A stretch of 64,000 bases of DNA from Roseibium sediminicola (GCF_023156505.1 NZ_JALNMJ010000009.1:62001-126000); one strand, 5' to 3'. Positions 50,004 through 58,463 are shown, counted from the stretch's first letter. Numbers and translations: made by a program. The notes: generated from the sequence alone by a model not told the origin.

Positions 50004-51635
50004 ATGACAAACGAGAAACTCCTGTCCGTGGAAGACCTGTCGGTTGCCTTCACCCAAGGTGGCAGGGAGACGCTGGCCGTCGACCGGATTTCCTTTGAGA
50101 TCCACAAGGGCGAGACGGTTGCCCTGGTCGGCGAGAGCGGCTCCGGCAAATCGGTGTCCGCTCTGTCGGTTCTGAAGTTGCTGCCCTATCCGGCGGCCTC
50201 GCATCCGTCCGGCAGGATCCTGATGCACGGCAAGGACCTGCTGACGGCCGGCGACGCAGAGATGCGCAAGGTGCGCGGCAACGATGTCTCGATGATCTTC
50301 CAGGAACCGATGACGTCGCTGAACCCCTTGCATGTGGTCGAGAAGCAGATTGCGGAAATCCTGATGGTGCATCGGGGCATGGGCGAGACCCAGGCCAGGG
50401 CCCGTGTACTGGAACTGCTCCATCAGGTGGGCATCCGCGAACCGGAAAAGCGCCTGAAATCCTATCCGCACCAGCTTTCCGGGGGGCAGCGCCAGCGGGT
50501 CATGATCGCCATGGCCCTTGCCAACGAGCCGGACCTCCTGATTGCCGACGAGCCGACCACCGCGCTGGATGTCACCGTGCAGGCCCAGATCCTGGAGCTC
50601 TTGAAGGCGCTCAAGAAGAGGCAGGGCATGGCCATGCTCTTCATCACCCATGATCTCGGCATCGTGCGCAAATTCGCCGACCGTGTCTGCGTCATGACCG
50701 GCGGCAAGATCGTCGAGCAGGGTCCCGTCGCCGAGATTTTCGACAACCCTCAGCACAGCTATACCAAGCACCTTCTGGCGGCCGAACCGAAGGGCCAGCC
50801 GCCGGCGACCGACAAGGACAAGCCGATCATCGTTCAGGCGGACGACCTCAAGGTCTGGTTCCCGGTCAAGCGCGGCTTCCTGCGCAAGACGGTCGATCAC
50901 ATCAAGGCGGTCGACGGCATCGATGTGAAGGTCCGCCAGGGCCAGACGCTCGGCATTGTCGGCGAGAGCGGCTCGGGCAAGACCACGCTGGGTCTCGCCA
51001 TTCTGCGGATGATTTCCTCAAAGGGGAAGATCACCTTCAACGGCGCAGATATCCAGGCCAATTCCTGGAAGGAAATGCGGCCGCTGCGCCGGGACATGCA
51101 GATCGTGTTCCAGGACCCTTACGGCGCCCTCAGCCCGCGCATGTCGGTCGCCGATATTGTCGGTGAGGGGCTGCAGGTGCATTTCCCCGGCATTTCAGCA
51201 GAAGAACGCGACCGCAAGGTCGCCAAGGCGCTGGAAGAGGTCGGGCTCGACGCCTCCACCCGGCACCGGTACCCGCATGAATTTTCCGGCGGCCAGCGTC
51301 AGCGCATCTCGATAGCGCGGGCCATGGTGCTGGAGCCCAAATTCGTCATGCTGGACGAACCGACCTCGGCGCTCGACATGAGCGTTCAGGCTCAGGTGGT
51401 GGACCTGTTGCGCGACCTGCAGAAGGCGCATGGCCTGGCTTACCTCTTCATCTCTCACGATCTGAAGGTCGTCCGGGCGCTTGCCAACGAGGTCATTGTC
51501 ATGCGCCAGGGCAAGGTGGTGGAACAGGGGCCGGCGGAGCAGATCTTCGATGCGCCGCAGACCGATTACACCAAGGCTCTGATGGCCGCCGCCTTCCGGC
51601 TTGAGGCGGCTCCGGAAGGGGTTGTCAGCGCGTAG
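50004..51635 (+). CDS. yejF: Microcin C/peptide ABC transporter ATP-binding protein YejF (fused tandem ATPase)
   Basis: A 543-residue protein containing two complete ABC ATPase domains, equivalent to DppD plus DppF fused. The first domain has Walker A GESGSGKS, signature [15 protein letters not shown] and Walker [13 protein letters not shown]. The second has [24 protein letters not shown] and [12 protein letters not shown]. All catalytic motifs are intact. It powers the YejBE channel. The last 11 bases overlap the 3' end of a lipoprotein gene on the opposite strand, leaving no room for a separate terminator. Confidence 0.95.
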   Translation: MTNEKLLSVEDLSVAFTQGGRETLAVDRISFEIHKGETVALVGESGSGKSVSALSVLKLLPYPAASHPSGRILMHGKDLLTAGDAEMRKVRGNDVSMIFQEPMTSLNPLHVVEKQIAEILMVHRGMGETQARARVLELLHQVGIREPEKRLKSYPHQLSGGQRQRVMIAMALANEPDLLIADEPTTALDVTVQAQILELLKALKKRQGMAMLFITHDLGIVRKFADRVCVMTGGKIVEQGPVAEIFDNPQHSYTKHLLAAEPKGQPPATDKDKPIIVQADDLKVWFPVKRGFLRKTVDHIKAVDGIDVKVRQGQTLGIVGESGSGKTTLGLAILRMISSKGKITFNGADIQANSWKEMRPLRRDMQIVFQDPYGALSPRMSVADIVGEGLQVHFPGISAEERDRKVAKALEEVGLDASTRHRYPHEFSGGQRQRISIARAMVLEPKFVMLDEPTSALDMSVQAQVVDLLRDLQKAHGLAYLFISHDLKVVRALANEVIVMRQGKVVEQGPAEQIFDAPQTDYTKALMAAAFRLEAAPEGVVSA

Positions 51636-52293
51636 GGCTTCGGTTGTCGGGACAAGGGCCGAGCGGCACGGCGTCGCCCTCCAGCCCCTCGGCGGCCATC
51701 AGAGTTTGCAGATCGGCGTTTTTCAGCAAGGGTACGTAGCCACCGAGTTCGGGTGCCTTCAGATAAGTGCTGACCACGATTTTCTCCGGTTTTTTGGCGG
51801 CGGCGAGGCAGGCATCGACGCTGATGTCCATGCTGCCATTCACCTTGTCGCGCTCCGCCTTGTCCATGGCCACAAGCCGTGACTGGAATGCCTTGAACGT
51901 GTTTATCCTGCTCTCCGGCAGCCGGTAGATTTCGAGCCGCCAACCGGTCTGCAGCTCGGCTGAAAGTTCCACTTTTTCGGCAGGCGTCTCCACCCGCTCG
52001 AAGGCTAGTTCTTCCTTGATCAGCATCTTGCCGCTGGATTTTTCCTGGAGGGTCAGCCGCATCTGTGCGGCGCCCTCCGGGATGCGGATGCTGTCCGGGT
52101 ATTTGACAGCAATCCGCAATGTCTCCGGTGCGGTTTTCAGAAAATCGAAGTCGCTGAGCTTGACCATTGTGGCCAGCGGAACGTGGCCGCAGGCACTCAG
52201 AAAGAGAACACAGGTACCTGCCAGAACCACCTGTGCCGCCGCGCGGGGGAAATGCCGTCTCGATCCGTTGGACACGACTGGCTCCAATATCAC
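51625..52293 (-). CDS. Uncharacterised lipoprotein, paralogue of the upstream gene
   Basis: A 222-residue predicted lipoprotein. A long basic N-terminus, a hydrophobic core (AAAQVVLAGTCVLFL) and a lipobox LSAC place the lipidated cysteine near residue 35. The mature part is about 187 residues, without transmembrane segments. It is clearly paralogous to the protein encoded immediately upstream. Shared blocks include RIAV, P-x-G-x-A, K-SG--L--E, IYR-P, Q---AM-K, DK--G----V--C, ISTYLK/VSTYLK and a C-terminal Cys. I do not recognise the family. It starts with GTG overlapping the preceding stop by 4 bases, so the pair is coupled. Its 3' end overlaps yejF by 11 bp on the opposite strand. Confidence 0.8.
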   Translation of the reverse strand: MILEPVVSNGSRRHFPRAAAQVVLAGTCVLFLSACGHVPLATMVKLSDFDFLKTAPETLRIAVKYPDSIRIPEGAAQMRLTLQEKSSGKMLIKEELAFERVETPAEKVELSAELQTGWRLEIYRLPESRINTFKAFQSRLVAMDKAERDKVNGSMDISVDACLAAAKKPEKIVVSTYLKAPELGGYVPLLKNADLQTLMAAEGLEGDAVPLGPCPDNRSPTR

Positions 52294-52913
52294 TGCTGTT
52301 GCAGGCAGGGTTTGACCGGATCCCTTTGCCCGGACCGGTCGGTGAGTGGTACGTTGCGCAAGTCAAAGTCCTTTTCCAGAAGCACGTAATCCTGAAACTC
52401 GGACGTTTTCAGATAGGTCGAAATCAGCATTTGTCCGCTGTCCTGCGGGTCGACCTTGCAGCCGGCGACGTCGATGACCAATTCCCCGGCGATCTTGTCC
52501 TGGCGCTCCTTGGGCATCGCCAGATATTTCGCCTGCAGAGCCCTGAGTTCCGCAACCTGCCGGTCCGGGATCCGGTAGATGGAAACGCGCTCGTCGCCGC
52601 GCCGCCCGGACAGCAGTTTTTCCGGTCGGATCACGGGGATAGTCCTTGTCAGAAGAACCTCCTTTTCGCGCAGCACGTTTCCGGATTTTCGGTCCTTCAA
52701 CAGGATCTTCACCCGGGCTCCGCCCTGCGGCACATCCAGACGATGCGAGTGGCGCACGGCAATGCGGAACATAGCCGGATCGGTCTTTGCGGGGTTGAAC
52801 GCATCGAGGTCGGATGCCCAGGAGGATGGACCGGGAACAGCCAGAACCAGAACCAGCCACAGGGATTTGGGACGCAGAAAGGGGCGTGTGCGCCGGAACG
52901 CAGGTCCAAACAT
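52290..52913 (-). CDS. Uncharacterised exported protein, paralogue of the downstream lipoprotein
   Basis: A 207-residue protein with a Sec signal peptide (SLWLVLVLAVPGPSSWAS, cleavage probably after WAS) and no lipobox, so it should be periplasmic. The mature domain aligns along its whole length with the lipoprotein encoded next. Both have one Cys in the middle (VAGCK here, VDACL there) and one near the C-terminus (VKPC here, GPCP there), suggesting a conserved disulfide. GGAG lies 8 bases before the ATG. No family is recognised. One likely explanation is a gene duplication giving a soluble and an anchored form that may act together at the envelope. Confidence 0.8.
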   Translation of the reverse strand: MFGPAFRRTRPFLRPKSLWLVLVLAVPGPSSWASDLDAFNPAKTDPAMFRIAVRHSHRLDVPQGGARVKILLKDRKSGNVLREKEVLLTRTIPVIRPEKLLSGRRGDERVSIYRIPDRQVAELRALQAKYLAMPKERQDKIAGELVIDVAGCKVDPQDSGQMLISTYLKTSEFQDYVLLEKDFDLRNVPLTDRSGQRDPVKPCLQQQ

Positions 52914-53050
52914 GACAAGAACTCCAATTAAAACGACATCTATTAATTATCGTAAAACAATAAGAAATGAAAATGGTATTTCTGTGGCGGCGGCGCGGAG
53001 ACACCACTTCTGCCAAGTCGGTCTTGAGAAAGCGGATAGAGCGAGCGGCT

Positions 53051-54316
53051 TCAGCGCTCCGGCATCGACCAGTCTTCGGGCGGTTTGCCATGTTCGCGCA
53101 AGCGCAATGCAAGGCCGATGGCAACGCCGACGCCGATGGCGACGGTCAGGTCGACCAGCACGGTCAGGACCAGCGTGATGAGGAGCAAGAGCCGGTCGGC
53201 AAGCGGTTCGGCAAGATAGTGCTTCCACTTGTGCGGTTCGCTCATTGCCCAGGCGGTCAGCACGAGCAGCGCCGCCATCGCGGGCAGGGCGAGGTAACCC
53301 GCAAGCGGGGCGGCAACCAGCATGACCAGAAAAATGGTGACGGCGTGGATCAGTCCGGCAACGGGGGTCTTGCCGCCGGCGCGGATGTTGGTGGCCGTGC
53401 GCGCGATCGCCCCGGTCGCCGGCAGGCCACCGAAGAGTGACGAGGCCAGATTGGCCGTGCCTTGCGCCAGCATTTCCGCGTTGGGCCGGTGTTTTCCTTC
53501 GATGATCCGATCGGCGACCATGGCGGAGAGCAGAGATTCCACACCGGCCAGGAACGCGATCACCACGGCGGAGGGAAACAGCTCGACGATACGGTCCACG
53601 GAGATCTCTGGGAGAGAGGGGACCGGCAGAGTATTGGGCAGCGCGCCGAACCGCGACGCAATCGTCTCCACGGGCAAACTCAGGACAACAACGGCGGCGG
53701 ATGCCGCGCCAACCGCCAGGATAAGACCCGGAAATCGCGGGGCGAGCCGGCGCAGCGCAACGATCAGCAGCAGTGTGGACAGCGCCACGGCGCTAGCCGC
53801 GAACGATGCGCTGCCCCGTGCGCCCCAGAGGGCTTCCAACTTGTCGAGAAAGTCGGCGGGCACCTTGGTGAGCTGGAGGCCGAAGAAATCCTTGATCTGA
53901 CTGGAGGCGATGATGACGGCGATGCCGATGGTGAACCCGTTGACGACCGGTTCGGGCACATAACGGATCAGGCCGCCGATCCGGAAGACCCCGGCCAGAA
54001 GCAGCATCATCCCGGCCATGAAGGTGGCCAGCACCAGACCGTCATAACCGTGTTCGGCAATCACGCTGAAGACGACCACGATGAAGGCGCCGGTCGGCCC
54101 GCCTATCTGGACCCGGCTGCCCCCCAGAAGCGAGATGAAGAACCCGCCGACAATGGCCGTCACCAGCCCCTTGCCCGGATCCGCGCCGGACGCGATCGCG
54201 ATCGCCAGGCTCAGCGGCAGCGCCACCATGGCAACGGTGACCCCGGCCGCGAGATCGGCAAGGAACAGACGCAGGGAATAGTCCTGCAGGGTCGTGACGA
54301 TCTTGGGGAGCCGCAT
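53051..54316 (-). CDS. SulP family anion permease without STAS domain
   Basis: A 421-residue integral membrane protein of the SLC26/SulP family, which carry sulfate, bicarbonate or dicarboxylates. The transport core is complete: VTVAMVALPLSLAIAIASGADPGKGLVTAIVGGFFISLLGGSRVQIGGPTGAFIVVVFSVI contains the SulP signature with [41 protein letters not shown] is the second conserved block. Most bacterial SulP proteins are about 550 residues with a C-terminal STAS domain; this one stops right after the last helix. No carbonic anhydrase or sulfur gene is adjacent, so the substrate is open. ATG at 54316 is preferred over the TTG one codon earlier. Confidence 0.9.
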   Translation of the reverse strand: MRLPKIVTTLQDYSLRLFLADLAAGVTVAMVALPLSLAIAIASGADPGKGLVTAIVGGFFISLLGGSRVQIGGPTGAFIVVVFSVIAEHGYDGLVLATFMAGMMLLLAGVFRIGGLIRYVPEPVVNGFTIGIAVIIASSQIKDFFGLQLTKVPADFLDKLEALWGARGSASFAASAVALSTLLLIVALRRLAPRFPGLILAVGAASAAVVVLSLPVETIASRFGALPNTLPVPSLPEISVDRIVELFPSAVVIAFLAGVESLLSAMVADRIIEGKHRPNAEMLAQGTANLASSLFGGLPATGAIARTATNIRAGGKTPVAGLIHAVTIFLVMLVAAPLAGYLALPAMAALLVLTAWAMSEPHKWKHYLAEPLADRLLLLITLVLTVLVDLTVAIGVGVAIGLALRLREHGKPPEDWSMPER

Positions 54317-54413
54317 CAAGGCACCGGGAGGACGGAAAGTGAGGAGAGCCTTACTGTTCCGCAGGTGGCGGCCAAATGCAAATCAATGTCGTCCGGCGGG
54401 ACCTAATGCCGCG

Positions 54414-55628
54414 TCAACCGACCCAGCAGGTGGCGAAGAAGCCGTTTTTCTCCTGGTCCCTGCCGATGGACCGGCGGGTCTTGAAGCCGATCAGGCCGTC
54501 GGCGCCGCCGACATCGTGGCCAAGGCCCTCAAGACGCAGCTGCAGATTGCGCACAGCGCCGCGGGTGGTCTCCTTCATCGGTTTCCATTCGCCGGCAAAG
54601 CCCTTGTTGCTGCTGTAGCGGTCCGCCAGGTGGCCGACAAAGAGCGCATAGGCATCGCTCTCGTTGTATTCCTTGATGACGTAGAAATTTTCCGTCGCGA
54701 TGAAAGCCGGGCCGTAGCGGCCCGCCGGCAGCAGAATGTTGCCCTGGCGATTGATCTCGTAATCCGGGAAAGGCTTGCCGCTGACCCGTTTGACGCCCTC
54801 GCGCACGAAGTCGGAGATCTTCTGGCGGTTGTCCGGCCCCTCGCGCGTGCAGGAAACGGTTTGAGGCAGATGGACCTCATAACCCCAGTCGCGCCCCTTC
54901 TGCCAGCCGTGCTCCGACAGGTAATGGGCGATCGAGGCCATGGTGTCGACATCGGAAGTCCAGATGTTGCGTTTGCCATCGCCGTCGAAATCGACGGCAT
55001 ATTTCAGATACGACGACGGCAGAAATTGCGGTTGGCCCATGGCGCCGCCCCAGGAGCTTTTCATGGCGCGGCGGGAGACGTCGCCGTTCTGCAGGATCTG
55101 CAAGGCTGCGACCACCTCGCCTTTGAAAAAGTCCGGCCGCTGGCCCATGAAAGCCTGAGTGGCGACGACGCGCAGGGCGTCATAGGGGATCTTGGCGCCG
55201 CCATAGCCCGATTCCCTTGCCCAGATCGCCAGGATGATCCGCTTGGGCACGCCATAACGTGCCTCGATCCGCTGCAGCGCGGCGGCATGTTGTTGCATCA
55301 GGCTGCGCCCGCGCGGCACCAGGGCGTTGAACTGGCTGGCGCGGAAATAGCGTGCCGGTGAGCGGAATTCGGCCTGGAAATTGACCTTCGGCGGCGTGCC
55401 CTTGCCGCCAGGCCCGACCAGTCCCGGCAGAGATGTGTCCGGTGTCAGGCCGCTCAGCTCCCGGTCGATGACGGCCTGGGAGACACCGGCCTTCCGTGCC
55501 GCCGGCGCGATCTCGGAATTCAGGAACTGCCGGAACTGGGCGTCGTATTGTCCGGCTTGTGTAGGCGAAGAGAGGCATGTGACAACCGCAAGCGCGGCTA
55601 GGGCAAGCTTCGGCAAAGTCTGGATCAC
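54414..55628 (-). CDS. Lytic murein transglycosylase (MltB family) with peptidoglycan-binding domain
   Basis: A 404-residue periplasmic enzyme cleaving the glycan strands of peptidoglycan. A Sec signal (LALAALAVVTCLSSPTQAG) is followed by the SLT_2/MltB catalytic domain. The catalytic Glu139 lies in ILAIWARESGYGGAKIP, and WGGAMGQPQFLPSSYLKYAVDFDGDG is the family's second signature. The C-terminal 60 residues form a PG_binding_1 domain (VRNLQLRLEGLGHDVGGADGLIGFKTRRSI). GTG at 55628 has CGGGAG 6 bases upstream. Such proteins are soluble here, not lipidated, as no lipobox is present. Confidence 0.92.
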   Translation of the reverse strand: MIQTLPKLALAALAVVTCLSSPTQAGQYDAQFRQFLNSEIAPAARKAGVSQAVIDRELSGLTPDTSLPGLVGPGGKGTPPKVNFQAEFRSPARYFRASQFNALVPRGRSLMQQHAAALQRIEARYGVPKRIILAIWARESGYGGAKIPYDALRVVATQAFMGQRPDFFKGEVVAALQILQNGDVSRRAMKSSWGGAMGQPQFLPSSYLKYAVDFDGDGKRNIWTSDVDTMASIAHYLSEHGWQKGRDWGYEVHLPQTVSCTREGPDNRQKISDFVREGVKRVSGKPFPDYEINRQGNILLPAGRYGPAFIATENFYVIKEYNESDAYALFVGHLADRYSSNKGFAGEWKPMKETTRGAVRNLQLRLEGLGHDVGGADGLIGFKTRRSIGRDQEKNGFFATCWVG

Positions 55629-55673
55629 AACAAACTCCCGTTTCAGGCGTCGGCCCGGACAGAAACAACACCG

Positions 55674-55776
55674 TCATCCTGAGGAAGCGCGGAGCGCTGT
55701 CTCGAAGGATGGGCCGCTTGCTCCGGCGTTTGCCGCCGATCCTTCGAGACAGGTCTGAAGGCCCTCCTCAGGATGA
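55674..55776. repeat. Nested palindromic repeat (TCATCCTGAGGA family)
   Basis: Outer arms TCATCCTGAGGA (55674-55685) and TCCTCAGGATGA (55765-55776) are perfectly complementary over 12 bp. Inner arms TCTCGAAGGAT (about 55700-55710) and ATCCTTCGAGA (about 55739-55749) form a second stem. This cruciform REP-like unit is common in Rhizobiales genomes. The remaining 100 bp to the next gene hold nothing I can support. Confidence 0.85.
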
Positions 55777-55880
55777 GGCCGAAGATTTGGTCTGACGGTG
55801 CCGAAGGACAGCCGCCATCTGCTTATCCAAGCCACATTCACGGTGACCCTAGCATGAACTCCAGCCGGGGCCGACTGCGC

Positions 55881-56459
55881 TTAGAGCTCTGTCCAAGCCA
55901 AATTGCGGCCGGTCTGGGTCATCAGCCAGTCCTTGTCGAAGCGGTACCAGCTGCCGCCGCGCTTCTGGTCATGCGCCCGCGAGATCGGCACGGCCATCAG
56001 ATGGCACATCAACAGCGTGCCAACGGCGCCGTGGCCGACAAAAAGCACCGGGTCGTCTTCCGGTATATGCCGAAGCGCGCTTTTCACTCCCGTGACGATC
56101 CGGTCCTGGGCGTCGACCGCCCGTTCCCAGCCGCGCACGGAGTCATGCGGCTTGGCGAAAAAGGCATCGGCGGTTGCCTCGAATTCCAGCGGTGGCAGGA
56201 AACCGGTGGCGCTGCGATCGTTCTCATGCAGGAACCGCAAGGCGCGGTGGAACACGCCCTTGCGCCCGCAAAACACCTGCGCGGTTTCGATCGCCTTTTG
56301 CTCGCTGCTGGAAATCACCTGGCGGATGTCACCGGCAAAGGGCAAAGCGGCGGCCCTGGCGGCGCGTTCCCGGCCAGTCTCCGACAGGCCCCAGTCCGGT
56401 ACCGGAACCTCTGGGTCGATCTTCACTTCCGGATGGGTGAGGTAGATGCACCAGGACAT
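55881..56459 (-). CDS. Histidine phosphatase superfamily protein with altered RHG motif
   Basis: A 192-residue protein of the histidine phosphatase (phosphoglycerate mutase-like) fold. The catalytic histidine is kept, but the usual RHG motif reads THP (WCIYLTHPEVKIDPEVPVPDWGLSETGRERA, His9). The second arginine position reads SSSEQKAIETA. The Glu region (LHENDRSATG) and second His (LFVGHGAVGTLL) are present. Loss of the first arginine weakens the phosphate pocket, so activity is uncertain. Its start overlaps the nudC stop by one base (TGATG), so the two are coupled, suggesting a role in nucleotide clean-up. Confidence 0.82.
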   Translation of the reverse strand: MSWCIYLTHPEVKIDPEVPVPDWGLSETGRERAARAAALPFAGDIRQVISSSEQKAIETAQVFCGRKGVFHRALRFLHENDRSATGFLPPLEFEATADAFFAKPHDSVRGWERAVDAQDRIVTGVKSALRHIPEDDPVLFVGHGAVGTLLMCHLMAVPISRAHDQKRGGSWYRFDKDWLMTQTGRNLAWTEL

Positions 56460-57409
56460 CAGAGGCGCCCCTCCAGCCAGCCGGTGATCAGCTCATAGGC
56501 GATGGAAATCGATGGCGGGATCAAATGGCCTTCCGGATGGGTGTGGGCAACCATCTGGCGGACCTCGTCCCGGTCGCACCATTTGCAGGCTTCCAGCTCG
56601 TCATCCTCGATTTCAATGTCGAAAGAGGTCGCGGTGCCGATACAGCCGAGCATCAGGTTGGCCGGAAACGGCCAGGGCTGGTTGGAGATCAGCCGCACGT
56701 CGCCGACCTGGATGCCGGATTCCTCAAGCGTTTCGCGGCGCACGGCCTGTTCGATGGTCTCGCCCGGTTCCATGAATCCGGCGAGCGTTGTGTAGATCCC
56801 TTCCGGCAGGCGTGCGGGGCGGCCGAGCAGGGCCTTCTCGCCGCTTGCGTCGGTGATCAGCATGATCACGCAAGGATCGGTGCGCGGAAAATGAGTGCCC
56901 TCACAGGAGGGGCAGTCGCGCCGGTAGCCGGCCTCGGCCATGAGGGTCTTTTCGCCGCAACGCGAGCAGTGGCGATGGCTGCGGTGCCAATGGATCAGCG
57001 CGCGCGCCTGGGCCAGCGCCCCCATGTCTTCCGGCGGCAGGGCGTTCTGCAGCGCCAGCGTGCGCAGGTCGATCAGCTGCAGGTCGTCCCGCTCGGCCAG
57101 CTCTTCGTCGTCCTGCGGAAGCGTTGTCGAGAAAAGTGCCTTTCCGGTTGCCTGCCGAAGGCCCAGAAAGACCAATTCCGCCGGATCGGCGCCGAGGGCC
57201 TTTGCGCTGTCCAAAGTGTGGCCGAGCGTGAGCGTTGCTCCGGCCTGAAACACCAGGGTGCGTGCTGTCGACAGAACGATTTCCGTATCCGGCTTGTGGA
57301 GCAACCCATCGAGATAGGCCTTGTCGCCGCGTTTGGTCGACCGCCGGTCGAGCGTGTTGCCGAGAAAACTCATCTCCATCGGCTGGAGTTCGGCGGCAGT
57401 GGCACGCAT
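56459..57409 (-). CDS. nudC: NADH pyrophosphatase / NAD-capped RNA hydrolase NudC
   Basis: A 316-residue Nudix hydrolase cleaving NADH and removing NAD caps from RNA. The four-cysteine zinc site is present (HCSRCGEK ... RDCPSCEG). The Nudix box is GFMEPGETIEQAVRRETLEESGI, matching GX5EX7REUXEEXGU. The NudC-specific SQPWPFP array appears as SNQPWPFPANLM. The ATG at 57409 is chosen because AAGGA lies 7 bases upstream; a TTG start at 57445 would add 12 residues. It is coupled to the downstream histidine phosphatase. Confidence 0.94.
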   Translation of the reverse strand: MRATAAELQPMEMSFLGNTLDRRSTKRGDKAYLDGLLHKPDTEIVLSTARTLVFQAGATLTLGHTLDSAKALGADPAELVFLGLRQATGKALFSTTLPQDDEELAERDDLQLIDLRTLALQNALPPEDMGALAQARALIHWHRSHRHCSRCGEKTLMAEAGYRRDCPSCEGTHFPRTDPCVIMLITDASGEKALLGRPARLPEGIYTTLAGFMEPGETIEQAVRRETLEESGIQVGDVRLISNQPWPFPANLMLGCIGTATSFDIEIEDDELEACKWCDRDEVRQMVAHTHPEGHLIPPSISIAYELITGWLEGRL

Positions 57410-57540
57410 GGGAATGTCCTTGGATTGCTTGGGGCGAGATGACAATGGGACCGGAGCCTAGTCCAACCAGGTCTGGAGGAAAAGCTTGGGAGGGTAGCTT
57501 ATGCGATCAACTCTGAATGCAAATTGAGACAGGCCGAAGC

Positions 57541-57960
57541 CTAGCCGTTCGTATCCGCCAGCGCCTCGCGCAGCTGGTCGATCAGGCTTTCGGCCTTGTC
57601 CGGCTCATAGGCCAGCGCCGGCACCACGCCCCAGGCCGGCCCGGGCCAGGCGGCATCCTCGCGGAAGCGGGCGATCACGTGCACATGCAGTTGCGAGACC
57701 ATGTTGCCAAGCGCGCCGACATTGAGTTTCTCGCAGTCGGTAACCTGCCGGAGGCACGTGCTCGCCAGCGCAATCTCGCGCATCAATTGTTGCTGGTCGG
57801 CCTCGTCCAGATCGATGATCTCCACCAGATCGGATTTGCGCGGCACCAGCAGGAGCCAGGGATAATTGGCGTCCTTCATCAGCCGGACGGCGCAAAGCGG
57901 CAGGTCGGCGACAAACAGACTGTCGCCTTCCAGGCGAGGGTTGAGATTGAAGAAGGTCAT
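57541..57960 (-). CDS. HIT family protein (histidine triad, first His replaced by Gln)
   Basis: A 139-residue HIT-fold protein, probably a nucleotide hydrolase or nucleotidyltransferase. The triad region reads NMVSQLHVHVIARFREDAAWPGPAWGV. Compared with HxHxH of HINT proteins, the first position is Gln (QLHVHV), a form seen throughout a proteobacterial HIT subgroup. The ATG at 57960 gives the subgroup start TFFNLNPRLEGDS; the frame extends upstream through the SRP RNA gene region but that part is not coding. Divergent from the SRP RNA gene. Confidence 0.88.
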   Translation of the reverse strand: MTFFNLNPRLEGDSLFVADLPLCAVRLMKDANYPWLLLVPRKSDLVEIIDLDEADQQQLMREIALASTCLRQVTDCEKLNVGALGNMVSQLHVHVIARFREDAAWPGPAWGVVPALAYEPDKAESLIDQLREALADTNG

Positions 57961-58055
57961 GAGTGGGCTCCGAAGCGAATTGCCCGAACGGTACACGGTC
58001 CGGAGCGTCTTTGGCGAGCACGATTTCCCGGCAAATAAAAACCGGAACCGCCCCC

Positions 58056-58086
58056 TTGCCAAACCCCGGGGGGCATCTGATATAAC
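58056..58086 (+). promoter_or_regulatory. Promoter of the SRP RNA gene
   Basis: TTGCCA (58056-58061) and TATAAC (58081-58086) are separated by 19 bases; a shifted GATATA at 58079 gives 17. The -10 box lies 7 bases before the predicted RNA 5' end, the correct distance. Confidence 0.6.
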
Positions 58087-58090
58087 GCAC

Positions 58091-58191
58091 TCGGGAGGTT
58101 GGTGGTGGACGAGCCACTCGCCAACCGGGTCAGGTCCGGAAGGAAGCAGCCCTAACGAGCCTCGGCACGGGTCGCCGTGCCAGCCTCCCAC
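58091..58191 (+). ncRNA. ffs: Signal recognition particle RNA (4.5S type, small bacterial SRP RNA)
   Basis: The RNA core of the bacterial SRP, which with Ffh targets nascent membrane proteins. The universally conserved domain IV apical region is seen as GGTCAGGTCCGGAAGGAAGC (58128 onwards), containing the GGAA tetraloop and the asymmetric internal loop. The ends pair as GGGAGG (58093-58098) with CCTCCC (58184-58189), giving a single extended hairpin of about 100 nt. It has its own promoter and terminator. Upstream position relative to dnaX-ybaB-recR is common in Alphaproteobacteria. Exact ends are uncertain by a few bases. Confidence 0.95.
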
Positions 58192-58220
58192 CCTATCAAA
58201 AGCTTGAAAGCTTTGCTGGA

Positions 58221-58250
58221 AGCACCGCCGGACAACCGCGGTGCTTTTTT
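58221..58250 (+). terminator. Rho-independent terminator of the SRP RNA gene
   Basis: A perfect 8-bp stem (AGCACCGC with GCGGTGCT, 9-base loop) is followed by five T residues, then GTTTTTCC. A smaller palindrome AAGCTTGAAAGCTT lies just before it. Confidence 0.88.
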
Positions 58251-58274
58251 GTTTTTCCTGGCGCAAAATGCCTC

Positions 58275-58441
58275 GGTGTCACCCCGGACGACCGAAGGGA
58301 GATCCGGGCCCACTCATTTCCAGAGACATAGTTCAGTGTTCTCAAAGTCCGAGTTCTGCTGCTGAGCCCTTCCCAGCCGCATCGACAAGCGGATTTGCGA
58401 GTAGGCCCCGGATCTGCGCTGCGCTTGTCCGGGGTGACACC
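58275..58441. repeat. MITE-like repeat with 13-bp terminal inverted repeats, copy 1
   Basis: A 167-bp element bounded by perfect 13-bp inverted repeats GGTGTCACCCCGG (58275-58287) and CCGGGGTGACACC (58429-58441). Internal blocks GACCGAAGGGAGA (58290-58302) and CTCATTTCCAGAGA (58313-58326) recur in reverse orientation in the element at 63325-63475. No coding sequence inside. Together with the SRP terminator it fills the gap between ffs and the ribbon-helix-helix gene. Confidence 0.8.
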
Positions 58442-58463
58442 CGTGGTTCGTTCGTGCCCTATA

